Assembly (NCBI RefSeq): GCF_008364685.1
Contig: NZ_VTTL01000002.1
Location: 372,001-436,000, forward strand
Reading direction: 5' to 3'
DNA length: 64,000 nt
DNA from: Xanthobacter oligotrophicus
GTDB lineage: Bacteria; Pseudomonadota; Alphaproteobacteria; Rhizobiales; Xanthobacteraceae
The notes under the pieces are model-generated. The model ran no database searches. It saw nothing but the letters and a program-made list of their open reading frames with translations, and was not told the origin of the DNA. The position numbers and the translations under genes were made by a program. Shown in pieces: positions 18,388-27,031 of the stretch; the stretch's first letter is position 1, and each line of letters starts with the position of its first letter.

Positions 18388-19301
18388 TTCCCCGCCTCCA
18401 GCTCGCGCTGCTGGATGTTCTGGTAGATCACGATGGGGATCACCAAGACGAGCAACAGCAACACCGCCACCGCGGACGAAACCGTCCAGGACCGGTTCAC
18501 GGTAAACTCAGTCCACAGCGACTTACCGATCATGAGCGTGTCCGAGCCACCCAACAGGTCGGGAATAACGAACTCGCCCACCGCCGGGATGAAGCACAGC
18601 AGCGCTCCCGCGGCCACGCCCGGTAGCGAGAGCGGAAACGTGATGGTCCAGAATGCCTTCGCCGGCGGGCAGCCGAGATCGGCAGCGGCTTCGAGCAGCG
18701 TCAGGTCAAGCTTTTCCAGCGCCGCGTAGAGCGGCAGCACCATGAAGGGCAGGTAGGAATAGACGATGCCGATATAGACCGCGAGGTTGGTGTTGAGGAT
18801 CTCCAGCGGCGTGTGGATCACCCCCAGCGCCATAAGAGCCTGATTGAGCAGCCCTTCCTGCGAGAGGATGCCGATCCACGCATAGACGCGGATGAGGAAG
18901 GAGGTCCAGAACGGCAGGATCACCAGCATCAGCAGCGTCGGCTGGATGGAGCGCGGCGCCCGCGCCATGGCGTAGGCGATGGGGTAGCCCGCCAGCAGCA
19001 GAAGCACGGTGGAGATCGAGGCGATGATCAGGCTGGAGCCGTAGGCCTCCAGAAATTCATTCGAAAAATCCAGCACATAGGCATAATTCGCGAAGGACAG
19101 GCCCGACAGGAATTCCCTGAAGCCTGCCCACCCCTGCGCCAGGTCGAGGGTCGGCGCATAGGGCGGCTGGGCCACCACGTCCTGCGACAGCGAGATCTTG
19201 AACACGATGAGGAAAGGCGCGAGGAACAGCGCGAGGAGCCACAGATAGGGCACCGCGATCACGAACCAGCGGCCCCGTCCCTTCTCCCCGGCCATCGCCA
19301 T
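18384..19301 (-). CDS. potH: polyamine-type ABC transporter permease PotH-like
   Basis: 305 residues with six predicted membrane helices. The EAA cytoplasmic loop LLEAAADLGCPPAKAFWTITFPLSLPG docks on the ATPase. A long periplasmic loop after helix 1 (SLSQDVVAQPPYAPTL) is typical of PotB/PotH rather than amino-acid permeases. With PotG and PotI it forms an ABC importer for putrescine or a related polyamine. It lies 82 bases downstream of potG. Confidence 0.87.
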   Translation of the reverse strand: MAMAGEKGRGRWFVIAVPYLWLLALFLAPFLIVFKISLSQDVVAQPPYAPTLDLAQGWAGFREFLSGLSFANYAYVLDFSNEFLEAYGSSLIIASISTVLLLLAGYPIAYAMARAPRSIQPTLLMLVILPFWTSFLIRVYAWIGILSQEGLLNQALMALGVIHTPLEILNTNLAVYIGIVYSYLPFMVLPLYAALEKLDLTLLEAAADLGCPPAKAFWTITFPLSLPGVAAGALLCFIPAVGEFVIPDLLGGSDTLMIGKSLWTEFTVNRSWTVSSAVAVLLLLVLVIPIVIYQNIQQRELEAGK

Positions 19302-19383
19302 GGTTGCCTCCCGGCGCTTCCGCCCGATGAAACGGGTCAGAATAATAGATTTAAGTCCCTCACATCCGAGGCGCGAGCCCGCC

Positions 19384-20550
19384 CTAGCCGGTCAGCACCA
19401 CGCCGGCATGGGGCGCGAAGGTCACCCAGACCTTGTCGTCCCACGAGATCGGCCGCGCCACCATGCGCGACAGGTTGGGCTGCGAGACCTTGATGCGCTG
19501 CCCGCAGGCCAGTTCCACATGATAGATGGAGAGATCACCCAGATAGCCGATGTCCCAGATTTCGCCCTCGAAGACATTCTCGGTGAGGTCGGCCGGCGGC
19601 TCCAGCGCGATGCGCAGCTTCTCGGGGCGGATGGCGAGGCAGGCGGTGTCCCCGACCTTGCGGTCCACGGTCTGCGTCACCACCAGCGGAAACGGCGTCA
19701 CCGGCGAGGAGAGGCGGGTCTCGTCATGTTCGGCCTTGGTGATCGTGCCCTCGATGAGGTTCACCTCGCCGATGAAGTCGGCCACGTAGCGGGACGCCGG
19801 CTGCTCGTAGATCACCGAGGGCGGCGCCACCTGCACCAGCACGCCGTTGTTCATCACCGCGATTCGGTCGGCCACCGTCATGGCCTCCTCCTGGTCGTGG
19901 GTCACGATCAGGAAGGTCATGCCGAGGTCCATCTGCAGGTCCATCAGCTCGAACTGGGTTTCCTCGCGCAGCTTCTTGTCGAGGGCGCCCAGCGGCTCGT
20001 CCAGGAGCAGCACCTTGGGGCGCTTGGCCAGCGACCGGGCGAGGGCCACGCGCTGGCGCTGGCCGCCGGAAAGCTGGTGCGGCTTACGCTTCGCGAACTT
20101 CTCCAGCTTCACCAGCTTCAACATCTCCTCGACGCGGGCGTCGATCTCGCCCTTGCCCATCTTGTCCTGCTTGAGGCCGAAGGCGATGTTGTCCTGCACG
20201 TTCATGTGCGGGAACAGGGCGTAGGACTGGAACATCATGTTCACCGGCCGCCGGTAGGGCGGCACGCCGGCCAGGTCCTCCCCCGCCAGGGTGAGGCGGC
20301 CCTCGGAAGGCTCCTCGAAGCCGGCGAGCATGCGCATGAGTGTCGTCTTGCCGCAGCCGGAGGGGCCGAGCAGGGCGAAGAACTCGCGCTCGTAGATGTC
20401 GAGGCTCACATGATCCACCGCGGTGAAGTCGCCGAAGCGCTTCACCACATTCTCGAAGCGAATGAGCGGCGTCTTGGTGGGATCGGTCCACGGGGCGAAC
20501 GAGCGCCGGACAGCGCCGATGGTTTCCTTCCGCGCCTTATCCGCAGCCAT
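19384..20550 (-). CDS. potG: polyamine-type ABC transporter ATP-binding protein PotG-like
   Basis: 388 residues from the ATG at 20548-20550, preferred over the adjacent GTG because GGGGGA sits four bases upstream. Walker A GPSGCGKTT, Q-loop MMFQSYALFPHM, signature LSGGQRQRVALAR, Walker B VLLLDEPLGALD and switch His (IVTHDQEEAMT) are all present. A C-terminal TOBE-like domain follows. It drives import through PotH and PotI. No substrate-binding protein gene flanks it in this window. Confidence 0.92.
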   Translation of the reverse strand: MAADKARKETIGAVRRSFAPWTDPTKTPLIRFENVVKRFGDFTAVDHVSLDIYEREFFALLGPSGCGKTTLMRMLAGFEEPSEGRLTLAGEDLAGVPPYRRPVNMMFQSYALFPHMNVQDNIAFGLKQDKMGKGEIDARVEEMLKLVKLEKFAKRKPHQLSGGQRQRVALARSLAKRPKVLLLDEPLGALDKKLREETQFELMDLQMDLGMTFLIVTHDQEEAMTVADRIAVMNNGVLVQVAPPSVIYEQPASRYVADFIGEVNLIEGTITKAEHDETRLSSPVTPFPLVVTQTVDRKVGDTACLAIRPEKLRIALEPPADLTENVFEGEIWDIGYLGDLSIYHVELACGQRIKVSQPNLSRMVARPISWDDKVWVTFAPHAGVVLTG

Positions 20551-20826
20551 CACGTCCCCCGAACTGGCCTCGTGACATGGAGGCTAGCCGGGGAAACGGA
20601 AACGCTCAAGCCGTGTGCACGCGCAAAAATGCATCGCCGCAGTTGCTCAGACGTGCAACCGGTCTGCATCTGGGGAGAAGTCACATCTTCACCCCTCATG
20701 ATGCATCGCCCCCTTGCACGTCCCCCCCGCATGTGGCAGAGGAAGCCGCCTGACGACGGCAATGCCCGTCGCCTTCCGGGCCGGCGGAACAGTCCCTCTC
20801 GGGATAGTCCCAGGTCCACCCGGCGC

Positions 20827-20901
<75 letters not shown>

Positions 20902-20981
20902 GCCCAAAGAGTTCTCTGGCCTTAGCTTATTGAAAATTAGGGATTTTCGGGTCGCTCACTGGTACACAGGAGCGGCACACA

Positions 20982-22712
20982 ATGGCCCTTCGCATGCCCC
21001 GTCCCGTCCGTCGCCCCGACACCTCATTCCTATCCTTCCGCGCCCGAGTCCCTGCGGATATCGTTGATGCAGTGAAGGGGCTGACCATTGCCCTGGCTTT
21101 CCCTGCCGAAGCCGGAGAACCGGAACACGTCGCCCTTGTCAGGCCGGGGCGGGAAGTGAAGTTCTCGTTGCGCACCCGCAATCCGGCCGTCGCCAAGTCC
21201 CGCCACGGCATCGCGCTTGCCCAGCTTGAGACGCGGTGGAACGCGATACGCTCCGGCCCTAGGCCCCTTTCCCACCGCCAAATCATCGCACTATCGGGCG
21301 AGGTGTATCGGCTGTTCGTGGAACGCTTTGAGGAGAACCCCGGTCCTCCCGAAATGTGGGCCGCGGTGAAGGCCTTCAATCGCGCGGCCCGTGAGGGGCG
21401 TATCTCGACTGCGCCCCGGCTGTCGGCAGAGGAAGTGGACAGCAGCGTTGCAGCCGCCGAGCCGTGGCACCCGGACCTGACGGGCTCCGTCAACTCCCTT
21501 CCCCGCGACACCACGAATCGCCTGGAAGCAATGGAGAGCCGTTTTGGCTGGTTGGCCGACTGGGTGCTGGCGACCCATGGCGTCGTGACCGATGGCCTGA
21601 GCCGTGTCCGCTTGTTGGATGCCGTGGAACAGGCCGCGACGGATGCGGCATGGCGCCTGAAGCGAGCTGCAGCTGGGGACTATTCTCCCGATCCTGCGGC
21701 CCAGCGCTTTCCGGCCTTTGCTCTCGCCTCCGTTGCTCCACCACCGCGGGCCACGTCCCGCCGCAAGGCCGATGTTTCTCTCTCCGCCCTCGTGGAAGCT
21801 TGGGGGCGGGAGCGGCAACCGAGAGCAAAGACCCTGTACGAACACCAGCGAGTGGTTCGCGCCTTTGAGAAGCATTTGGCCCACGACGACGCCGCGGCGG
21901 TGACACCCGAGGACGTTGTGGCTTGGAAGGACGCGCTTGTCGCCACGGGCAAGCTGGCCCCCAAGACGATCAACGCCAAGTATCTCACCCCGCTCAACAC
22001 CGTCCTGAACTGGGCCAAGGCGAACCGTCGCATTCCGACCAACCCGGCCCAGGGCATTCGCTCCGCAGGCAAGGCGCTCCCTCGCGCACGGGATCGCTCC
22101 TTCACCGCCGAGGCCACCACGATTCTGAAGGCGGCGCTTGTGGCTTTCGCGTCTCCGGGGCGCAACACGCGCGAGACGCTGGCGGCTCGGCGGTGGGTGC
22201 CGTGGATCTGCGCCTATTCCGGTGCCCGCGTCGGCGAGGTGGCACAGCTCCGGGGGCAGGACTTCCAAGAGGTGCAGGGGGTGTGGGTCTTCCGCATCTC
22301 GCCGGAGGCTGGCGCCGTGAAGACGGACAAGCCGAGGACGGTGCCACTACACCCCGACCTCATCCGGCAAGGCATTCTGGAGTTCGTCCGCGAGCGCGGC
22401 GAAGGCCCGCTGTTTTATAGGGAGACGAGAGCCCGTCGCGGCGGCAAGGCCCAGGCCCATCCCTCGAAGACGGTAGCCGGGCGGCTCGCCGGGTGGGTTC
22501 GCCTCGTCGGCGTGAAGGACCCGAACGTGCAGCCGAACCACGGCTGGCGGCACCTGTTCATGACGTTGTGCAGGGCTCATGGCGTGGGCGAGGAAGCTCG
22601 CTACTTCGTCGTCGGGCACACCAAGCGGGATACGGGACAGCACTACGGCGAGGCGTCGGTTGTCGCGCTCCATCGCGAGATATCCAAGCTCCCAGCCTTC
22701 AAGGTGGACTGA
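20982..22712 (+). CDS. island tyrosine recombinase / integrase
   Basis: 576 residues. An N-terminal DUF6538-like segment (SFLSFRARVPADI) and a long linker come before the SAM-like core-binding domain (about 265-355). The catalytic domain (about 370-560) has all the expected residues: R416 (GARVGE), K447 in the beta-hairpin, H520 and R523 (HGWRHLF), H546 (VGHTK) and nucleophile Y555 (GQHYGE). It integrates and excises the island at tRNA-Thr. It is placed next to attL, as is typical for such elements. Confidence 0.93.
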   Translation: MALRMPRPVRRPDTSFLSFRARVPADIVDAVKGLTIALAFPAEAGEPEHVALVRPGREVKFSLRTRNPAVAKSRHGIALAQLETRWNAIRSGPRPLSHRQIIALSGEVYRLFVERFEENPGPPEMWAAVKAFNRAAREGRISTAPRLSAEEVDSSVAAAEPWHPDLTGSVNSLPRDTTNRLEAMESRFGWLADWVLATHGVVTDGLSRVRLLDAVEQAATDAAWRLKRAAAGDYSPDPAAQRFPAFALASVAPPPRATSRRKADVSLSALVEAWGRERQPRAKTLYEHQRVVRAFEKHLAHDDAAAVTPEDVVAWKDALVATGKLAPKTINAKYLTPLNTVLNWAKANRRIPTNPAQGIRSAGKALPRARDRSFTAEATTILKAALVAFASPGRNTRETLAARRWVPWICAYSGARVGEVAQLRGQDFQEVQGVWVFRISPEAGAVKTDKPRTVPLHPDLIRQGILEFVRERGEGPLFYRETRARRGGKAQAHPSKTVAGRLAGWVRLVGVKDPNVQPNHGWRHLFMTLCRAHGVGEEARYFVVGHTKRDTGQHYGEASVVALHREISKLPAFKVD

Positions 22713-22727
22713 GCCCGCGACACCCCA

Positions 22728-23045
22728 TCACAGCTTGCCGCCGGCTTTGCCCGCCACCGCCCGTCGCAATGCATCGTCTATCCGGGCCTGCCAACCGGGG
22801 CCGCCAGCCTTGAAATACTCCACCACATCGCGGCTGAGCCGGATCGAGACAGGCACCTTGGTCGGTGTCCGCTGAGGGCCGCGGACTCGGCGGGCTGCCT
22901 CGGCAAGGTCTGGGAAGGCCTCGGCGAACGGCCGGGCCTGCGCCAGCTCCGCCTCTGTGGCTTCGGGCGCGTCGGACACGGCATCCCAATCGGGCTGCGT
23001 GTAGCCGTGGCCCGGCTCGAATTGCTTTCGCTTACGGCTTGCCAT
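22728..23045 (-). CDS. brnA: BrnA-family antitoxin
   Basis: 105 residues from the ATG at 23043-23045; the longer open frame runs into the toxin gene and is not used. The C-terminus TPTKVPVSIRLSRDVVEYF followed by GPGWQARIDDALR is the BrnA ribbon-helix-helix DNA-binding domain (CopG/RHH). It binds and neutralises BrnT and represses their shared operon in studied homologues. It overlaps the toxin gene by 14 bases and is downstream of it, as in other brnTA pairs. Confidence 0.88.
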   Translation of the reverse strand: MASRKRKQFEPGHGYTQPDWDAVSDAPEATEAELAQARPFAEAFPDLAEAARRVRGPQRTPTKVPVSIRLSRDVVEYFKAGGPGWQARIDDALRRAVAGKAGGKL

Positions 23046-23289
23046 CAAGCACCCTCCGTTCCTTCGCGCTGGCGCGTCGCATGCTGATGATGGCGACTCC
23101 TTCCGCACCAAGACGGGCAAAAACTACCGCCACCGTGCCATCCGCCAGACGCCCGATCGCCATGGAGCGCCCAAGCTTGACCGGGACCACCACCGAGGAC
23201 AGGAAGAATTCCACGTCCAACGCCGCGAAATCGAAGCCGTGCTTGTCGATGTTCGCGAGGCGCTTGGGCTCATCCCAGGTGATGATCAT
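23032..23289 (-). CDS. brnT: BrnT-family ribonuclease toxin
   Basis: 85 residues from the ATG at 23287-23289, giving MIITWDEPKRLANIDKHGFD, the normal BrnT N-terminus. The conserved end ISMRRASAKERRVL carries the Arg/Glu residues of the RNase site. BrnT is a RelE-fold RNase that stops translation when not bound by BrnA. Within the island the pair may act as an addiction module that stabilises it. Confidence 0.88.
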   Translation of the reverse strand: MIITWDEPKRLANIDKHGFDFAALDVEFFLSSVVVPVKLGRSMAIGRLADGTVAVVFARLGAEGVAIISMRRASAKERRVLDGKP

Positions 23290-23299
23290 GTAAATTGTA

Positions 23300-23314
23300 T
23301 ATGCAATTTGCATA
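23300..23314. promoter_or_regulatory. palindrome upstream of brnT, candidate BrnA operator
   Basis: TATGCAA-T-TTGCATA is a 15-bp perfect dyad 10 bases upstream of the brnT start codon, in a locally AT-rich stretch (TAAATTGTATATGC). BrnA antitoxins autoregulate through such palindromes. The assignment is by position and symmetry only. The remaining bases up to 23669 show no convincing gene. Confidence 0.5.
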
Positions 23315-23669
23315 GACCGGTAAAGCGTGATGACGGCAATAAGCCGCGCGATCAGCGGCGCCCCCTTGCTTTCCCGTCCGGCGAACCGCCCTCAAGCGAC
23401 GCAATCTACCCACTCGACAGGGCATTAGCGACCGCGCCCACAGGCACCAGAGACGCGCAATAGGCCCCTGTTTTCTTGGGCTTTTGGCCGGTGGAGGGCC
23501 ATTTCTGACGCCTCCAGGCGCCTCCGAAATAGGTCTCACCCTAGGCTAAACTGGACCGTTCGCGCAGCATGGCTCGCCCGGTCCCACGCCCGCCCCACAC
23601 CTGCACCCGTCGCGTCCCCAGACGGCACCCCTGCGGCCGGGGCCTATCCCTCCTCACATCGGACACACC

Positions 23670-23840
23670 ATGACCTCTTCTATCCTCCCCGCTCCCCGGC
23701 GGGGCACGGCCGCGTTCGGCCGAAACATCCGCCAAGCCCTCACCTCCCGCATGATCATCGCCATCCTTCCCCCCGCCCTCCTGCTGCTCACGCGACATGG
23801 CGTCGCAGCCCTTCTCCCGGCCGTGGGAGGCGCCGCATGA
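23670..23840 (+). CDS. small ORF coupled to RNase HI, possible membrane peptide
   Basis: 56 residues (starts MTSSILPAPRRG). A hydrophobic run of about 20 residues from MIIAILPPALLL to VAALLPAVG could span the membrane. The stop overlaps the RNase HI start by ATGA, the same coupling used by the next two genes. No upstream ribosome site is striking and no homologue is recognised. It may be real only because of its coupling. Confidence 0.4.
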   Translation: MTSSILPAPRRGTAAFGRNIRQALTSRMIIAILPPALLLLTRHGVAALLPAVGGAA

Positions 23841-24343
23841 TCACGGCCCACGCAGATGGCTCCTGCCTCGGCAATCCCGGCCCCGGCGGCTGGGCAGTGG
23901 TGATCGTCGAAACCGACGGCGCTGCCCGCTCCCTCACCGGCTCCGCTCCCGACACCACGAACAACCGCATGGAACTGACGGCCGCCCTCGCGGCGCTGAG
24001 GGCATTGCCCGCCGACGTTCCGTCCGTGCTGTTCTGCGATAGCGAATATGTGGTGAAGGGCCTCACTGCATGGCTGCCCGGCTGGCAGGGGCGCGGCTGG
24101 AAGACGGCCCAGGGCAAGCCCGTCGCCAATCCCGACCTCTGGCAGGAGCTCGGCGCGGCGAAAGCGGCACGGCCCTGCACACAAGTGCGCTGGGTGCGCG
24201 GCCACGATGGCGACGCCATGAACGAGACCGCCGATCGTCTGGCACGGGCCGAAGCGGAGAAGGCGAAGCTGAGGCTGCGTCGGGCCGTCGCCTCGCCTCA
24301 GGCTCCCGCACCGTTCGGCCGCGTGGTAAGCGCTGCGCGATGA
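23837..24343 (+). CDS. rnhA: ribonuclease HI
   Basis: 168 residues. Catalytic acidic residues D7 (ADGS), E46 (RMELTAAL), D68 (FCDSEYV) and D133 (TADRLA) and H123 (RGHDG) are all in place. The basic/aromatic handle WQGRGWKTAQGKPVANPDLW, which binds RNA-DNA hybrids, is present. It is an island copy, shares ATGA with the ParB-like gene, and presumably supplements the host enzyme. A cargo RNase H could clear R-loops during replication or excision of the element. Confidence 0.93.
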   Translation: MITAHADGSCLGNPGPGGWAVVIVETDGAARSLTGSAPDTTNNRMELTAALAALRALPADVPSVLFCDSEYVVKGLTAWLPGWQGRGWKTAQGKPVANPDLWQELGAAKAARPCTQVRWVRGHDGDAMNETADRLARAEAEKAKLRLRRAVASPQAPAPFGRVVSAAR

Positions 24344-25089
24344 CCCGCCCCCATTGCCCTTCCGATGGCCTTCCCGCGAAGGCCGCCGGCTCCCCCATCA
24401 CCACCTGCGTGGACATCGCCGACATCATCACCCGCGCCGACTGGCAGGTGCGGGTCCGGATCGATGATGCCACCGTGCGGAGCTATGCCGGCATCATGCG
24501 GAGCGGGGGCGGGATGCCCCCCGTCTCCATCGCCCGCATCGACGGGGCGCTCTATCTCGTGGACGGCTGGCATCGTCTGGAGGCCACCAAGCTCAACGGC
24601 GAGACCTTCGTCGAAGCCACCGTCTGCGGCATGAGTGAAGAGGCGGCGCGATGGGCAGCCGCGCGAGCGAACCTGACCCACGGGCTGCCCCTCAAGCCTC
24701 GGGAAATACGCTCGGTGTTCCGGGCCTATGTGGGCAGCGGTCATCACCGGGACGGTGTCCGGTTCAAGTCCTACCGTGACATTGCCGCCGACCTCGCCCA
24801 TCATGTGCAGCATACCACTGTCAGGAACTGGATGCGGCAGGATTTCCCGGCCGTGTTCGCGGCCATGGGCGGGGGCGAGCCCGCCGAAGAGACCGGGGAC
24901 GCTCGGGACATCCCCACCGTCTCGCCGCTCGCGCGAGCCAAGGCCAGCCTTGATCAGGCCGTGGCGGAGGCCCGGCGGCTCTCGGCGGAGGACCGTCGGG
25001 CGTTGCTGGAACACCTACGGGAGGCGGAGAAGCGCCTTGCGGAGGCTGCGCCCTGGGAGCCCTTGGACGACGCCGGCCCCGACTTCTGA
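24340..25089 (+). CDS. ParB/sulfiredoxin-like nuclease-domain protein
   Basis: 249 residues from an ATG overlapping the RNase HI stop. The ParB N-terminal fold is recognised by SYAGIMRSGGGMPPVSI and ALYLVDGWHRLEA (the GxHR-type box), near residues 50-85. A helical DNA-binding middle (SYRDIAADLAHHVQHTTVRNW) and a charged C-terminal helix follow. No ParA partner is nearby, so a plasmid-type partition role is doubtful. It is more likely a DNA-binding regulator or a CTP-using clamp of the island. Confidence 0.8.
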   Translation: MTRPHCPSDGLPAKAAGSPITTCVDIADIITRADWQVRVRIDDATVRSYAGIMRSGGGMPPVSIARIDGALYLVDGWHRLEATKLNGETFVEATVCGMSEEAARWAAARANLTHGLPLKPREIRSVFRAYVGSGHHRDGVRFKSYRDIAADLAHHVQHTTVRNWMRQDFPAVFAAMGGGEPAEETGDARDIPTVSPLARAKASLDQAVAEARRLSAEDRRALLEHLREAEKRLAEAAPWEPLDDAGPDF

Positions 25090-25510
25090 ACGGCGCTGGG
25101 GGTGCTGTTCAAAATGAACGCCTCAAGACACCAGAAGGGGCCGCAAGGCCTTCTGCGACAAAGGCCTGGGGCGACGCGCCCCGTGTTCGCGTCCGGCGCC
25201 GGCACCGAGCGGCAGACATTGGCGGAAATTTCCGAAGCCCCATCGATCCGATAATGCTCCTGCGTTTCCCCCCGTGGCGCCCTTCGCGCCATGTGGGGGC
25301 ACCCGGGGGGCCGGCCTGGACCGCTTCCCGCCCGCCGCCGTCTCGGAGGACTTCACGCCGCCTCGGAGAAGGCCGTGGGCCTATACCGAAACCCTCCCCG
25401 GAAATCGGTCTTCCCGCCCCTGCACCCATGCGGGTTTGCGCAGCTGGCTTGACGCATTCCGTAAACAGTTGTTATCGGTATGGACACCGTCAGCTTCCCG
25501 GAGCCCTGCC
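25090..25510. other. 421-base intergenic stretch before the recombinase
   Basis: No gene is supported. Short hairpins (for example GGGGCCGCAAGGCC near 25136) and a GC-rich tract fill it. The last 70 bases contain TTGACG at 25449-25454 and TTATCG at 25472-25477 spaced by 17 bases, a weak sigma-70-like promoter candidate for the recombinase. A recombination (res) site could lie here, but no paired repeats of the kind expected are obvious. Confidence 0.3.
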
Positions 25511-26125
25511 GTGTCCCGCAAGATCGCTCGCCGCGTCGCCCTCTACCTGCGCGTCTCCACCTCCGAACAAACCACCGAAAACCAGCGTCGCGAGCTTCAG
25601 GCCGTGGCGGAGAAGGCCGGCTGGGAAGTGGTGGCCGTGTTCGAGGATGCCGGCATCTCCGGTGCCAAGGGCCGCGACCAGCGCCCCGGCTACGACGCCA
25701 TGCTGAAGGCCGTGACCCGCCGCGAGGTTGATATGGTGGCCGCGTGGTCGGTGGACCGCCTGGGCCGCTCCATGGCGGACCTCGTGGCCTTCCTCGGCGA
25801 CCTTCACGCCCGTGGCGCCGACCTCTACCTGCACCAGCAAGCCCTCGACACCTCGACGCCCTCCGGCCGGGCCATGTTCCAGATGATGGGCGTGTTCGCC
25901 GAATACGAGCGGGCCATGATCCGGGAGCGCGTGAACGCCGGGCTGGCGCGGGCGAAGGCGGAGGGGAAGAAGTTGGGCCGGCCCACGGTGGGCGCCGAGA
26001 CCGAGGCCCGGATCAAGGAGCTTCGGGCGCAGGGCATGGGGATGCTGAAGGTGGCGAAGACGCTGGGGGTGGGCGTGTCGGCGGTGCAGCGGGTGGTGGG
26101 CAGTGAGACGCAGGACGGGGCGTGA
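25511..26125 (+). CDS. serine recombinase (resolvase/invertase family)
   Basis: 204 residues from a GTG at 25511, which gives the usual VALYLRVSTSEQ start with nucleophile S16. LGRSMADLVAFL, GRAMFQMMGVFAEYERAMIRERV and the C-terminal helix-turn-helix GMGMLKVAKTLGVGVSAVQRV are all family landmarks. It is a small Tn3-type resolvase or invertase that would resolve or invert DNA near its own res site. In this island it could invert a segment or resolve dimers. No clear invertible segment is seen beside it. Confidence 0.92.
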   Translation: MSRKIARRVALYLRVSTSEQTTENQRRELQAVAEKAGWEVVAVFEDAGISGAKGRDQRPGYDAMLKAVTRREVDMVAAWSVDRLGRSMADLVAFLGDLHARGADLYLHQQALDTSTPSGRAMFQMMGVFAEYERAMIRERVNAGLARAKAEGKKLGRPTVGAETEARIKELRAQGMGMLKVAKTLGVGVSAVQRVVGSETQDGA

Positions 26126-26228
26126 GGGCCGGGGATTTCCCTCGCGTCCCTCTGCCCATCTGTTTTTTTGTCGGCGCTGTGGAAGAAGAGCCTTTTGGGA
26201 TTGCTGTGAGAGCCGATAGGGGCGCGAT

Positions 26229-26996
26229 GTGCGGATCGTCACGTGGAATATGGACAAAGGCTTCGCCTGCAAGTCAGAGCACGTCAGGCGCCTCCGGCCC
26301 GACATCGCCATCTTGCAAGAAGTCGACGAGAAGAGCCTGCATGAAACGGGGCTCTTTCCAGATGCACCTTGGATCGGGAATGTCGGGCGATCGGGATTGG
26401 CTGCTGTCGCCTTCGGGGATTGGCGCATAAGCCGTGCACCTGTTTCGGTCAACGAACCGTGGTTCATGCCGCTGGTGGCAACCGATGGCATCGCCGCCGT
26501 GCAGATTATCGCCGTGCAAGTGTCGACGCCTCATCGGTATGGGGCTGCAACTCTGAATGCCATAGCACAGCTTGGTGACTTCATCCGGTCCGCGCCTACA
26601 CTCGTCGCGGGCGACTTCAATAACAGCGTAGCTTATGATTATCGCAAGCCACGAGGTAAGAGGTTCTGTGATGTTCTCTCGGCGTTGGACGCACATGGGC
26701 TGACCAGTGCGTGGCACGCCTACACGGGAGAAATGCACGGAGAGGAGAGCGCGGCCACGCTATACTACCGGAGGAAGGCGGACCGAAGGTTCCACATCGA
26801 CTACGTATTTCTTCCGGCATCCGCTCGGATTGAGAGAGTCGCAATCGGGACCTTTGAGGAGAGCGCTCAAGCCAAGATCAGCGACCATGCACCCATCGTG
26901 GTGGACTTCACCCACGCGCCGTCCCCAATGATCGCCCCCGCAGAAGCGCGGAGCGATGCGCTGTGTGACATCGTCCCAGCACAACCATCGAGTTAG
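26229..26996 (+). CDS. endonuclease/exonuclease/phosphatase (EEP) family protein
   Basis: 255 residues from a GTG at 26229, with AGGGG about seven bases upstream. The fold is seen from VRIVTWNMDKG (Asn metal site), AILQEVDE (Glu), TLVAGDFNNS (Asp/Asn), RRFHIDYVFLP and the terminal SDHAPIVVDF (Asp-His). All main EEP active-site positions are intact, so it is a likely DNase, or a phosphodiesterase. It ends 35 bases before hsdR in the same direction and may belong to the defence operon. No signal peptide is visible. Confidence 0.85.
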   Translation: MRIVTWNMDKGFACKSEHVRRLRPDIAILQEVDEKSLHETGLFPDAPWIGNVGRSGLAAVAFGDWRISRAPVSVNEPWFMPLVATDGIAAVQIIAVQVSTPHRYGAATLNAIAQLGDFIRSAPTLVAGDFNNSVAYDYRKPRGKRFCDVLSALDAHGLTSAWHAYTGEMHGEESAATLYYRRKADRRFHIDYVFLPASARIERVAIGTFEESAQAKISDHAPIVVDFTHAPSPMIAPAEARSDALCDIVPAQPSS

Positions 26997-27031
26997 ACAT
27001 TCCTCGGACGTTCTGGGAGATTGGGCTGCGG

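Noticed and set aside
24954-25292. 112-codon minus-strand frame over the ParB-like gene end
   Set aside because: Mostly antisense to a coding region, no recognisable motif.
25090-25510. CRISPR array or res-site repeats in the recombinase intergenic region
   Set aside because: No regularly spaced repeats are visible; only short GC hairpins.
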